Shown here: in pieces, positions 19,998 to 28,161 of the stretch
Layout of the letters: each line of letters opens with the position of its first letter
Numbering within the stretch: position 1 is the stretch's first letter
Assembly: GCA_022447605.1 (NCBI GenBank)
Contig: JAKVBG010000008.1
Location: 62,001-126,000 of the forward strand
DNA: 64,000 nt
From: Mariniblastus sp.
Lineage (GTDB): Bacteria > Planctomycetota > Planctomycetia > Pirellulales > Pirellulaceae
Direction: 5' to 3'
Translations under genes and position numbers: made by a program
The notes under the pieces: model-generated
The model's input: only the letters and a program-made list of their open reading frames with translations
Databases searched by the model: none
What the model was told of the DNA's origin: nothing

Positions 19998-20011
19998 TGA
20001 GGAATTCCTCA
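19998..20011. promoter_or_regulatory. 14-bp perfect palindrome between prfB and hisF
   Basis: TGAGGAATTCCTCA is self-complementary and sits in the 233-nt divergent spacer of prfB and hisF. It has the form of a dimeric regulator site; no known regulator can be named. Confidence 0.3.
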
Positions 20012-20109
20012 GTGGAAGCGTTGCGGCTAAACTGGGGCTTCCGGGTTTCGAGCTGGCGGTTCGCCCGGGCCGACGAGTTTCTTTTTTTCATCAGGTCATC
20101 AGGAAGAGC

Positions 20110-20877
20110 ATGCTGACAAAAAGAGTCATTCCCTGCCTGGACGTGGATCAGGGCCGCGTTGTGAAAGGGACCCGGTTCGTGGACCTTGTCGATGCGGGGG
20201 ACCCGGTCGAAGTTGCCCGCCGCTACCAGGAGGAAGGGGCAGATGAACTGGTCTTCCTCGATATCAATGCCAGCCACGAGGGCCGGGATTTGATGGTCGA
20301 TGTGCTGCAGCGCACGGCCGAGCAGGTCTTCATGCCGCTGACCGTGGGTGGAGGGATCCGGACGCTGGACGACATTCGCCGCATGCTCAATGCCGGTTGT
20401 GACAAGGTATCGATCAATTCGGCCGCCTGTCGTGACCCGGACTTTATCCAGCGGGCCGCCGATCGTTTCGGCAGCCAGTGCATCACGGTCAATATTGACC
20501 CGAAGCGGGTCCAGCGGGATGGGCGGGAGCTGTGGGAAGTCCATATCGACGGGGGCCGCCTGCCAACCGGCCTGGAGGCGGTCGCCTGGTCCCAGCGGGT
20601 TGAGCAGCTGGGGGCCGGTGAAATCGTTTTAACCTGCATGGACCGAGACGGAACTCGCGATGGTTACGACCTGGAAATGACCCTGGCCGTGGCCGAATCG
20701 GTCAAGATCCCGGTGGTAGCCAGCGGAGGAGCCGGAAAACCGGAACATCTGGTACAGGTTGTGACAGAAGGTGGGGCAAGTGCGGCACTTGCAGCCAGCA
20801 TTTTCCATTTTGGCCAGTATACAATAGAAGAGACCAAACAACTGATGGCGGCGGGGGGAATCCCAGTTCGGGTTTGA
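20110..20877 (+). CDS. hisF: Imidazole glycerol phosphate synthase cyclase subunit (HisF)
   Basis: Cyclase half of the HisF/HisH enzyme; makes imidazole glycerol phosphate and AICAR in histidine synthesis. The (beta/alpha)8 barrel shows both phosphate sites and the catalytic aspartates Asp11 (in RVIPCLDV) and Asp130 (in NIDPKR). Other landmarks are [24 protein letters not shown] and [11 protein letters not shown]. Length 255 is normal. No hisH, hisA or hisI lies next to it, so the his genes are dispersed in this genome. Start: ATG after AGGAAG. Confidence 0.96.
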   Translation: MLTKRVIPCLDVDQGRVVKGTRFVDLVDAGDPVEVARRYQEEGADELVFLDINASHEGRDLMVDVLQRTAEQVFMPLTVGGGIRTLDDIRRMLNAGCDKVSINSAACRDPDFIQRAADRFGSQCITVNIDPKRVQRDGRELWEVHIDGGRLPTGLEAVAWSQRVEQLGAGEIVLTCMDRDGTRDGYDLEMTLAVAESVKIPVVASGGAGKPEHLVQVVTEGGASAALAASIFHFGQYTIEETKQLMAAGGIPVRV

Positions 20878-21114
20878 GGCGGTTCAAATCTTAATTTGAG
20901 GCCCGTTTTCCCGAATTCGGCTGAATCCCCACCTCATTTAGGGGATAATCTAACTACCGTCGGCCCGGGAAGTTGGGCACGTAGCGGCCTGGCCAGGTTC
21001 GAGGATAATGGTCAGGAACAGGAACATGACACGCAGCTGCCCAGCCGGCTTGCCGGCCGCACGGGTGTCACAATGCATGGTTGACCGCAAGGTCAAATAA
21101 CGGAGAAATCGATC

Positions 21115-22314
21115 GTGAAGCCCAAATCTGGCAACAATCAACCAGCGAGTGAAATCCAATCTGCCGCCACCGCAACCACCGACGAGATGATCGCCCGGTT
21201 CAACAAGGAGCAGGAAGAACTCGAAGTGGACCGGTACTTTCGCGCCCTGGTCAAGCTGGAGGGCAGTGACCTCCACATGAAAGTTGGGCAACCGCCCATT
21301 ATCCGTGTGCATGGAACCCTCAAGCCCTTGAACCGCGATCCTGTCACCTCGGAAGAGATGACCAAGCTGCTGTTCCCCATGCTGTCGCAACGATCGCGCG
21401 AGATCTTCGACAAGGAAGGCGGTTGTGACTTTGCCTATACGATCTCCATCGACGGGGTCACTTGGCGTTTCCGTGTGAACATGCTGCAACAGCTCGGGAA
21501 ACTCGGCTTGGTGGCTCGTCGTGTGAACAATTTTATTCCGGACTTCGAAGGTTTGCACCTGCCGGCCGTGATGGAGAGCCTGTGTCACTTTGACCAGGGA
21601 ATGATCCTCTTGGCCGGAGTGACTGGCTCGGGGAAAAGCACAACGATCGCCTCGATGCTGAACTACATCAATCGCCACTACATCAAGCATATCCTCACAC
21701 TTGAAGACCCGGTTGAATTTGTATTCAAGGATGAACAATGCCTGATCAATCAGCGTGAAGTCGGGATCGATGTGGTCGATTTTGCAGTCGGCATGAAACA
21801 CGCCGTTCGCGAAGACCCGGACATCATCCTGGTCGGCGAGCTGCGCGATGAAGAAACTTTCATGACGGCCATCAATGCTGCCGAGACCGGGCACCTGGTC
21901 TTTGGTACGATTCACGCCTCCACGTCACCATCGACGATTGGTCGTATTTTGGACCTGTTCCCTGAAGATATGCACAGCGCCATCCGCAGCGCCATCGCCA
22001 TGAACATGAAGGCGATTGTTGCTCAAAAATTGCTGAAGTCGATCAAACCGGGCGTGGGGCGGGTGCCGACCTGTGAAGTGATGACCTTCAACCCGACCGT
22101 AAAAAAACTCGTACTGGAAGAAGAAGACCACAAGCTGGCCGATGCCATACGGATCGGTGAAGAAGAAGGGATGCAGGATTTCACCAAGAGCCTGAAAGAC
22201 CTGATCGATCGCGAGTTGATCGATCGCCCGACCGCTTTCCAGGTTGCCCCCAACAAGGAGGCCCTGAAAATGCGATTGAAGGGAATTAACGTTTCACAAC
22301 CCGGAATTCTTTAA
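21115..22314 (+). CDS. PilT/PilU-like type IV pilus retraction ATPase
   Basis: Hexameric ATPase of the secretion/pilus superfamily, acting at the cytoplasmic face of a type IV pilus. Everything needed for catalysis is present: Walker A GVTGSGKST with Lys174, the Asp box TLEDPVEFVF, Walker B IILVGELRDEE with Glu242, and the His box TGHLVFGTIHAS. The C-terminus (KLADAIRIGEEEGMQDFTKSL) resembles PilT/PilU rather than PilB, and there is no zinc Cys4 motif. Start is GTG at 21115 behind GGAG. Its stop overlaps the next start as TAATG, so it heads a tight operon with two degenerate relatives. Confidence 0.9.
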   Translation: MKPKSGNNQPASEIQSAATATTDEMIARFNKEQEELEVDRYFRALVKLEGSDLHMKVGQPPIIRVHGTLKPLNRDPVTSEEMTKLLFPMLSQRSREIFDKEGGCDFAYTISIDGVTWRFRVNMLQQLGKLGLVARRVNNFIPDFEGLHLPAVMESLCHFDQGMILLAGVTGSGKSTTIASMLNYINRHYIKHILTLEDPVEFVFKDEQCLINQREVGIDVVDFAVGMKHAVREDPDIILVGELRDEETFMTAINAAETGHLVFGTIHASTSPSTIGRILDLFPEDMHSAIRSAIAMNMKAIVAQKLLKSIKPGVGRVPTCEVMTFNPTVKKLVLEEEDHKLADAIRIGEEEGMQDFTKSLKDLIDRELIDRPTAFQVAPNKEALKMRLKGINVSQPGIL

Positions 22315-24068
22315 TGCCCCGCCGTTCCCTGATTGCACTCGCCGCGACTTTCCTGGTCGCTGTCTGCTCCAGCAGCGCGTCTGCTCAGTCGCTGCTTGCG
22401 CAAGCTGGCTCATTGGGCCAGGGTCCGGGCGCTTACCTCTCCTGGTGGAAACTGCTGATTGTCATCGTCCTGTTTCTCGGCTGGGTGAAAATGGCCGACT
22501 GGATCAACAAGGACGGCATGAAAATCGGTGAACTCACCCGCCTGAAACCGGAAATCTGGAACCCGATCAATGTGGGTGCCATGCTGGTCGGTTTCTGGTG
22601 CGCCATCTCGGTGCCCGTTTTTTGGGCGGGATTGCCCATTTACGTAATTGCCATCTTTACTCCGTTTCTGTGTTATTTCTTTTTGAGGCGCGGCAAAATC
22701 AAGGAGGCCCCCAGCATTGCTATCAAGGTGGCGGCCGCTCCGAACGAGCCCGCCTTCGAAGCCCTGGCCCAAGACGAGGGGGCCGCGGTCGTCTTCAAAG
22801 CGGCCGGTGCGGGGCAGGAGGCGCAGAAGAACCTGATCCGTGCACGGAACAACGCCGAGGCTTATCAGGTCGCAAAAGCCCGGGTGATGGATGGGTTCAT
22901 GCAGCGCGCCGATGTTCTGTTGATTGACTACACGCGAGACCTGGTCAAGCTGCAAATGATGATCGATGGCATGTGGCACCCGCTGGAACCGATGGACCGG
23001 CAGCTGGGCGATGCCGTGTTGGCCAGCTTGAAATGCCTGGCAGGCACGAACCCGCTGGACCGGCGCAGCCGACAGACGGGCCATTTTCAAGCCGTCGTGG
23101 ATGAAGAAAAACTGAACCTTGAGCTCATTTCCCAAGGCGTCCCGACTGGCGAACGGGTTCAGCTGAAATTCGCTATGAACCGGAAGGCCAGCTTCTCCTT
23201 GCCCCAGCTGGGGATGTGGCCTGAAACGACAAACGTCCTGACGTCTTTATTGAACAAGCCGGGCCTGGTGATCATCTCGGCACCGCCCCACCAGGGGCTG
23301 TCGACCACCTGGCGGGCCAGCCTGCTGGCGGCCGATCGGATTACCCGTGACTGGGTAGGGGTCGTGGATGTGAATGACAAGGAATCACTCGTCGAGAATA
23401 TTCTGCCCAATCGATACAATGCAGCTATCGGCGAATCCCCCGCGACGCATTTGAACAAGCTGCTGCTCTCGCAGCCGGACGCACTGGCTGTCCCCAACGT
23501 AGTCAACGGCAAGTCCCTCGACATGCTCTGTGACCAGGCGGTCAATCAGGCGCGAACCGTCGTCACCCAGGTGTCGGCCAAGAGCGCTGCCGAGGCAGTC
23601 CTGCGGCTCTACACCATGGCTGAAGACAAACAACAATTTGTCAAGGCGCTGACCGGCGCCACCTGCCAGCGACTGGCCCGGCGGCTGTGTGATACGTGCA
23701 AACAGCCGATCACCGTTCAGCCAAACCTGATTCAGCGCTTGGGCGGGGACCCCCGATCGCAAAACACCCTGTTCAATCCTTACGTGTTGCCCCCTCCGGA
23801 AAAGCAGATTGACGAACAGGGCAAGCCGATTGAGATGTTGCCCTGCGAAACATGTGCCGGAATCGGTTACATCGGGCGAATCGCCATTTTTGAAATCCTC
23901 GCCATGAACGACTCACTCCGAAAAACGGTGCTCAACCAGCCGTCGCTGGAGGCCATCAGACAGGTCGCCCAGAAGACGGGCCATGCGTCCGTCGCTGCCA
24001 ATGCTTACAAACTGGCTCTGTTGGGAATCACCTCGGTTAATGAAGCCCAGCGGGCGCTCAAAAGCTAG
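22314..24068 (+). CDS. GspE/PilB-like pseudo-ATPase with N-terminal membrane segments
   Basis: 584 residues. A signal-like segment is followed by two or three hydrophobic stretches within residues ~40-125, then a type II/IV secretion ATPase fold from about 185. The nucleotide motifs are lost: the Walker A position reads APPHQGLSTT (323-332) without the Lys, the Walker B position PDALAVPNVV lacks the acidic pair, and the His box is QARTVVTQVSA. The zinc Cys4 motif typical of GspE/PilB is kept (Cys459, Cys462, Cys511, Cys514), as is GYIGRIAIFEIL. It is likely a structural or regulatory partner of an active ATPase; this is inference. Confidence 0.8.
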   Translation: MPRRSLIALAATFLVAVCSSSASAQSLLAQAGSLGQGPGAYLSWWKLLIVIVLFLGWVKMADWINKDGMKIGELTRLKPEIWNPINVGAMLVGFWCAISVPVFWAGLPIYVIAIFTPFLCYFFLRRGKIKEAPSIAIKVAAAPNEPAFEALAQDEGAAVVFKAAGAGQEAQKNLIRARNNAEAYQVAKARVMDGFMQRADVLLIDYTRDLVKLQMMIDGMWHPLEPMDRQLGDAVLASLKCLAGTNPLDRRSRQTGHFQAVVDEEKLNLELISQGVPTGERVQLKFAMNRKASFSLPQLGMWPETTNVLTSLLNKPGLVIISAPPHQGLSTTWRASLLAADRITRDWVGVVDVNDKESLVENILPNRYNAAIGESPATHLNKLLLSQPDALAVPNVVNGKSLDMLCDQAVNQARTVVTQVSAKSAAEAVLRLYTMAEDKQQFVKALTGATCQRLARRLCDTCKQPITVQPNLIQRLGGDPRSQNTLFNPYVLPPPEKQIDEQGKPIEMLPCETCAGIGYIGRIAIFEILAMNDSLRKTVLNQPSLEAIRQVAQKTGHASVAANAYKLALLGITSVNEAQRALKS

Positions 24069-24094
24069 GCCTTCCGACTTATAATAGGGAAACC

Positions 24095-25396
24095 ATGCCC
24101 AACTCCAACCAACAAGAAACACCGCCGATTACATTCGTCGCTGCCGGCGAAACGGAGCTGGAGCGCGCGGAAACCCTGGAAGACGTGTTGCCATCGCCCG
24201 GTTTCCCGACCGTTACCCAGCTGGTCGTCGACGCGATCGAAAAACGCTCGGATGTGACGGTACTGGATTTTACGCCACAGCAAGTCAACATCCGTTTTCA
24301 GATTGACAACGTCTGGCATACGATGCCAGCCATGGATCGCGAAACGGGCGACTACATGCTGGCGACTCTCAAACGACTGGCGGGCGTCGACTACCGGAAT
24401 CGCCGGGCCCACCAGGAGGGTTCCTTTCGAGCTGAATACCGCCGCGTAAAGCATGGTTGCAAGCTGATTTCCCAAGGAGTGCGTACGGGTGAGCGGATCG
24501 CGCTTTACGTCGATCTGCCAAAATCCAAGGTCGAATCCCTGACCGAACTCGGCATGCCCAAGAGCCTGCAGGAACAGGTGGTTTCAGCCCTTGAGTCGGA
24601 CGACGGGATTGTGCTCTGCTGCGGGGTTCCGAATGAAGGATATACTTCGGTCTGGCGCGGCATGCTGACCGCCTGCGATCGCTTTCTGAGGGACTTTTAT
24701 GTCATTGAAGAAGAATCTCGCAGCGAGCCGGAAGTAATCAACGTGACGCCCGTCCTCTTCAACGAGAAGGCGGGCGAAACGGCGTTTTCTCCGATTCCCA
24801 AGCTGATGCTAAAAGAGCCCAACGTGATTGCCTTCGCCGAGGCCGAGCGGGGTGAGATCGTTGACCAGATGGTCGAGCTCTCGGAACAGAACATCTTTGT
24901 TCCACTGCGCGTCCATGGCAAGCACGCCTCGGATGCGGTTGCCCGTTTGATCCTGTGTAAACCGAACGTCAGGGAATTGGCCAAGCAACTGCGCGCCGTG
25001 TTGTGCATGAGGACCATTCGCCGGCTGTGCACAGATTGTCGCCAGCCTTTTACGCCTCACCCAACGCTACTCAACAAGCTTGGCCTGCCCGCCGGCAGCG
25101 TTCGGCATATGTACAAGAGCTTTGAATACGAACCCGGCATGGTTGATGAAAACGACCGGGAAATTGAGCCTTGTCCCAGCTGTCACGGGATTGGCTACTC
25201 CGGATTGACCGGGATTTTCGAGGTGTTGAAGGTCGGGGAGCGTTTCCGCCAGGCGATGGTCGAGACACCCCACGTCAACCAGCTGCTGGCCGCCGCGCGG
25301 GCAGAGGGCCATATTTCGATTCGTGAAACGGGAGTGGTCGCCGTCGCGCAAGGAATTACGTCGCTGGAAGAACTGCAACGGGTTTTAAAGAAATAA
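24095..25396 (+). CDS. Second GspE/PilB-like pseudo-ATPase
   Basis: 433 residues, paralogous to the preceding gene but without its membrane segments. The N-terminal domain aligns well with it (VNIRFQIDNVWHTMPAMDRETGDYMLATLKRLAG; broken here by similarity only). Walker A is replaced by CCGVPNEGYTS (175-185) without Lys. Walker B reads EPNVIAFAEAE. The Cys4 zinc motif remains: Cys312, Cys315, Cys360 and Cys363, followed by GYSGLTGIFEVLKV. It starts 26 nt after its paralogue, so all three ATPase-like genes are one transcription unit. Probable non-catalytic component of the same machine. Confidence 0.78.
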   Translation: MPNSNQQETPPITFVAAGETELERAETLEDVLPSPGFPTVTQLVVDAIEKRSDVTVLDFTPQQVNIRFQIDNVWHTMPAMDRETGDYMLATLKRLAGVDYRNRRAHQEGSFRAEYRRVKHGCKLISQGVRTGERIALYVDLPKSKVESLTELGMPKSLQEQVVSALESDDGIVLCCGVPNEGYTSVWRGMLTACDRFLRDFYVIEEESRSEPEVINVTPVLFNEKAGETAFSPIPKLMLKEPNVIAFAEAERGEIVDQMVELSEQNIFVPLRVHGKHASDAVARLILCKPNVRELAKQLRAVLCMRTIRRLCTDCRQPFTPHPTLLNKLGLPAGSVRHMYKSFEYEPGMVDENDREIEPCPSCHGIGYSGLTGIFEVLKVGERFRQAMVETPHVNQLLAAARAEGHISIRETGVVAVAQGITSLEELQRVLKK

Positions 25397-25436
25397 ATTC
25401 ACGGTCACGAGTTTCGTCATTTTGACGGGTGGTTCT

Positions 25437-26078
25437 ATGTTGTTTTTAATCGCATTTCTGGTTTTCCTTTTGATCATCGGTGCCAACTGGTGGTTCGGCG
25501 CCTGGAACTGCCTGTTGAACTTGATGAATTTTTTCATGGCGGCCCTGGTGGCCAGCAGTTTTTATGAAAACGTAGCGGCCCAGATTGTCGGCTTCGATTC
25601 TACCTACCTCCTGATCGCCGATTTTGTTGCGGTCTGGTTGGTGTTTGTGGTGGTGTTCGTCGTGCTGCGGTTGATCACCGATATGCTTTCCCGCTACCAG
25701 CTGAAGCTGGAGCCGTGGCTTGACTACACAGCCCGGGGTGTTTTTTCCGCCTGGCTGGCCGGCGGCTTCCTCTGTTTCACTTTTTTTACGCTACAGATGG
25801 CACCGTTGCCGCCCGACTCGTTCCCCTCCGACCCCGCCACGCCGACGCTGGGCATTGGCCCCGAGCGGGCCTGGCTATCCTTCATTCAGAGTCGCTCCCG
25901 CGGTGCCTTGTCCGAATCAAAACAGTCAGGCCTGTTCCCCGCTTACACCCTCATCGACCATCCCGATGATGCCGACCTGAATGCCCGGGTTTTCGATCCA
26001 GGCGCAACGTTTCTTTTCGAAAATCAGAACCGGAGAAATCGAATTTCAAACAACCAATACTTGCGAACCGGTGAGTAA
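25437..26078 (+). CDS. CvpA-like inner-membrane protein
   Basis: 213 residues with about four hydrophobic segments in the first ~125 residues: FLIAFLVFLLIIGANWWFG, the region around LNLMNFFMAALVAS, VAVWLVFVVVFVVLRLI and FSAWLAGGFLCFTFFTL. The layout, and the segment between the second and third helix, resemble the CvpA (colicin V production) family. A hydrophilic C-terminus of about 85 residues follows. It lies 40 nt after the second pseudo-ATPase and could be part of the same operon. Start at ATG 25437; a TTG at 25422 is less likely. Confidence 0.65.
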   Translation: MLFLIAFLVFLLIIGANWWFGAWNCLLNLMNFFMAALVASSFYENVAAQIVGFDSTYLLIADFVAVWLVFVVVFVVLRLITDMLSRYQLKLEPWLDYTARGVFSAWLAGGFLCFTFFTLQMAPLPPDSFPSDPATPTLGIGPERAWLSFIQSRSRGALSESKQSGLFPAYTLIDHPDDADLNARVFDPGATFLFENQNRRNRISNNQYLRTGE

Positions 26079-26198
26079 AAGGGCTGTTTTCGCGTTGTTG
26101 GCGTTTGGCAATTCTTGTATTCTTGAAACTTGCACCAAGACACCGGATGGATATCGCTGCGTTTTCGGGGCCACCAAACTGTTGATGGAAACTTAATT

Positions 26199-26969
26199 GT
26201 GAAAAACAGCCAATCGCCCTTTACCGATGTCGATCTGACGATCGAAAACTATCGCCCTTTCTCGATTCTTTCCCTGGCATGTTTGCTGCTGGCGGCCTTG
26301 GCGGGCATCATCACGATCGTCAAGCCCAGCCTGATTTTTGGGTCGGTGGCGATGGCCGTTTTTGCATCGGCCATCTTGATCTGGCTTCATCCCCAAAGGC
26401 AGAAGCTGTTGGGTTATCGCCTGGCCGGGATCGCGCTCTTTATTTCCCTGTTTGTGGTGGCCGCCTCGATCGCTTACCAGCAATATCGCCTCGTTCACCT
26501 GCAAAACACGGCCGTCCGGTTTTGCAATGAATTCTTGGACCTGGCCAAACAGGGCAGGATGCACGAGCTCTACCAACTGACGTTGAATTACGACAATCGG
26601 GCCAAGCCTGGCGAAAGCCTGGTCGAAAGATACGGGACCCTGACATCCCCCGGGCCGGAACTCGATATGTATCTGAAACAGGAGCCCGAACTTTCCCTGC
26701 GGCAGGATGGTGACCAGGCCGAGCTGAACCTGCTGCTCAAGTCGTACATTGAACGCGAAATTTACAAGGAAAAGTTCATGATCGGATTCAAGTACAATCG
26801 GCCGGACGGGGAGGCCAGGTACTTCAGCATGTTCCTGATGCGACTGGACTATCCGGAGCCACATGGGCCGCAGTGGTATGTCTACAACATCACCAACTAC
26901 CAGCCCAGCATTCCCCGCAATCTGACCCAACAACAACAAGGTGTGGAATCCATGCCGGACGACATGTAA
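26199..26969 (+). CDS. Membrane protein of unknown function
   Basis: 256 residues from a GTG at 26199. There are three hydrophobic segments (LSLACLLLAALAGIITIV, the region around SVAMAVFASAILIWL, and ALFISLFVVAASIAY) followed by a soluble domain of about 150 residues beginning near LQNTAVRFCNEFLDLAKQG. That domain looks like the NTF2-like fold often seen after membrane anchors, but I cannot confirm a family. It ends SMPDDM, and the last 13 nt belong to a 17-bp unit that is then repeated four more times. It is the last gene of the ATPase operon by position. Confidence 0.65.
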   Translation: MKNSQSPFTDVDLTIENYRPFSILSLACLLLAALAGIITIVKPSLIFGSVAMAVFASAILIWLHPQRQKLLGYRLAGIALFISLFVVAASIAYQQYRLVHLQNTAVRFCNEFLDLAKQGRMHELYQLTLNYDNRAKPGESLVERYGTLTSPGPELDMYLKQEPELSLRQDGDQAELNLLLKSYIEREIYKEKFMIGFKYNRPDGEARYFSMFLMRLDYPEPHGPQWYVYNITNYQPSIPRNLTQQQQGVESMPDDM

Positions 26970-27041
26970 GGTCGGACGACATGTAAGGTCGGACGACATG
27001 TAAGGTCGGACGACATGCAAGGTCGGACGACTTGCAAGGTC
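26957..27041. repeat. Five tandem 17-bp repeats overlapping the end of the preceding gene
   Basis: The unit GGACGACATGTAAGGTC occurs three times exactly (26957, 26974, 26991), then as GGACGACATGCAAGGTC (27008) and GGACGACTTGCAAGGTC (27025). The first copy contains the last codons and TAA stop of the membrane-protein gene, so the array looks like slippage duplication of the gene end. A unit of 17 nt is not divisible by three. Confidence 0.95.
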
Positions 27042-27064
27042 TAGCGAGCGTCCAAAACGAAAAA

Positions 27065-27092
27065 GGCGGGTGCGCCCAAGGGAGCACCCGCC
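27065..27092 (-). terminator. Rho-independent terminator for the acidic-tail gene
   Basis: GGCGGGTGC (27065-27073) and GCACCCGCC (27084-27092) form a perfect 9-bp stem around a 10-nt loop. The A-run just upstream on the plus strand (27059-27064) becomes a T-run after the stem on the minus strand, so it serves the leftward gene ending at 27158. Confidence 0.85.
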
Positions 27093-27157
27093 ATCTTGAA
27101 TTCCGGGTCCGGCACGACCGTTTGCAAGCGGCCACCGGCTATCGTCCTGGGTGAGTA

Positions 27158-27817
27158 CTAGCCGTCACCTTTTTCTGCAGAGGATTCGTCCGCTTTCTCG
27201 TCGGAGCTGTCGTCAGACTTTTCGTCTGCTTTCTCGTCGGAGCTATCATCAGACTTCTCGTCAGACTTCTCGTCGGCCTTCTCGTCGGCCTTCTCGTCGG
27301 AGCTGTCGTCAGACTTCTCATCGTCCTCTTTCTCCTCGTCCTCTTTCTCCTCGTCATCGTTGTTGCTGGGAGGAGCCGGGCCGGAAAGAGCGGCGGTCGG
27401 CAATTCAGAAGGATCGATCTTCCGTGGATTCGGGATGAACTTTTCCTCCACCTTATCCTTGTCGTAAGGAGTGTTCGGAAGCATCTGGACGAGAGCACCA
27501 TTCTTGAAAACGGCCGTCAGGTACGGCTTGGATGCAAACGGGATGGCTCGATCAAACGTGTAAGTGTCGACCTCATAGTCGCCATCTTTTACCGTTGTGG
27601 AGGGCTCCATTTCAAGCTCTTTGGAGACCATGTCTTTGGGGATCCCTCCGCCGTCGTCCGTCTCCTTGTTGATCAGGTTCATTGCATCTTCGATCTTGGT
27701 GTTGGCGGCCGCCGTCATCTTGCCATCCTGGAAGTACAGCACGACGACAATTCCCAGAATGACCAATAAAATAACCAAGCGGATAACGAAACCGCCACCA
27801 TAGTTTGATTCTGACAT
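27158..27817 (-). CDS. Membrane-anchored protein with acidic/lysine repeat tail
   Basis: 219 residues; family not recognised. One N-terminal transmembrane helix (VIRLVILLVILGIVVVLYF) follows a short hydrophilic start, so the rest is probably outside the cytoplasm. A folded part of about 110 residues (DGKMTAAANTKIEDAMNLIN to PNPRKIDP) precedes a tail of ~70 residues built from DEKADEKSD and DEKSDDSSD units, very rich in Asp, Glu, Lys and Ser. The ATG has a strong GAGGAG site. Fold and function unknown; the tail could bind cations or basic partners. A terminator follows. Confidence 0.8.
   Translation of the reverse strand: MSESNYGGGFVIRLVILLVILGIVVVLYFQDGKMTAAANTKIEDAMNLINKETDDGGGIPKDMVSKELEMEPSTTVKDGDYEVDTYTFDRAIPFASKPYLTAVFKNGALVQMLPNTPYDKDKVEEKFIPNPRKIDPSELPTAALSGPAPPSNNDDEEKEDEEKEDDEKSDDSSDEKADEKADEKSDEKSDDSSDEKADEKSDDSSDEKADESSAEKGDG
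27181..27350. repeat. Imperfect in-frame repeats encoding the DEK/SDD tail
   Basis: Repeated short units on the plus strand such as TTCTCGTCGGAGCTGTCGTC and TTCTCGTCGGCC, read on the minus strand as Asp-Glu-Lys-Ala and Ser-Asp-Asp-Ser-Ser. Unit lengths vary but remain multiples of three, so the frame is kept. Confidence 0.75.
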
Positions 27818-28161
27818 GTGAGCTCCTCGAAATTACACCTGTATGTTTTGAAACGGGGCAACAACTTGATTTGTTATTTCGTGGGTCCTCTATTCAGGAC
27901 AGCGCACGGCCAAAAGCTGGCAGCCCGCAATTGTATCTGGGCAGGCAAGGAAAATCGACATTCCGCCCGGATTTTATGCAAGACATTCCGCCATTCTGCT
28001 CTATTTCTTGGCTGAAAAGGGTGATCCGAGCCGGAAAATACAGGCCAACCAGCACAGTTTACGGACTGCGGCAGCGACTCCACCAGGAAAGGCTGTTCCC
28101 CTGGCTGACAGGGGGCCGCTTCTCGGGCAACCGCCAGGTCAGCTCCCGCCCACGAGCAAGG
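27818..28161. other. Intergenic region between fabI and the acidic-tail gene
   Basis: About 340 nt with no gene I can support. It lies downstream of the fabI stop and upstream of the leftward acidic-tail gene, so it should carry that gene's promoter. A plus-strand open frame across it continues antisense to fabI and looks like a shadow. Confidence 0.5.

Noticed and set aside
19877-20544. Open frame extending prfB by more than 200 residues into hisF antisense
   Set aside because: It runs antisense to hisF, and RF2 starts at 19876 with the programmed frameshift.
20880-20905. tRNA-like T-loop sequence GGTTCAAATC
   Set aside because: No acceptor stem, anticodon arm or D-arm can be built around it; it is only a short inverted repeat TCAAAT/ATTTGA after hisF.
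26957-27041. Possible CRISPR array
   Set aside because: Units are contiguous 17-mers without spacers and overlap a stop codon, so it is a simple tandem repeat.
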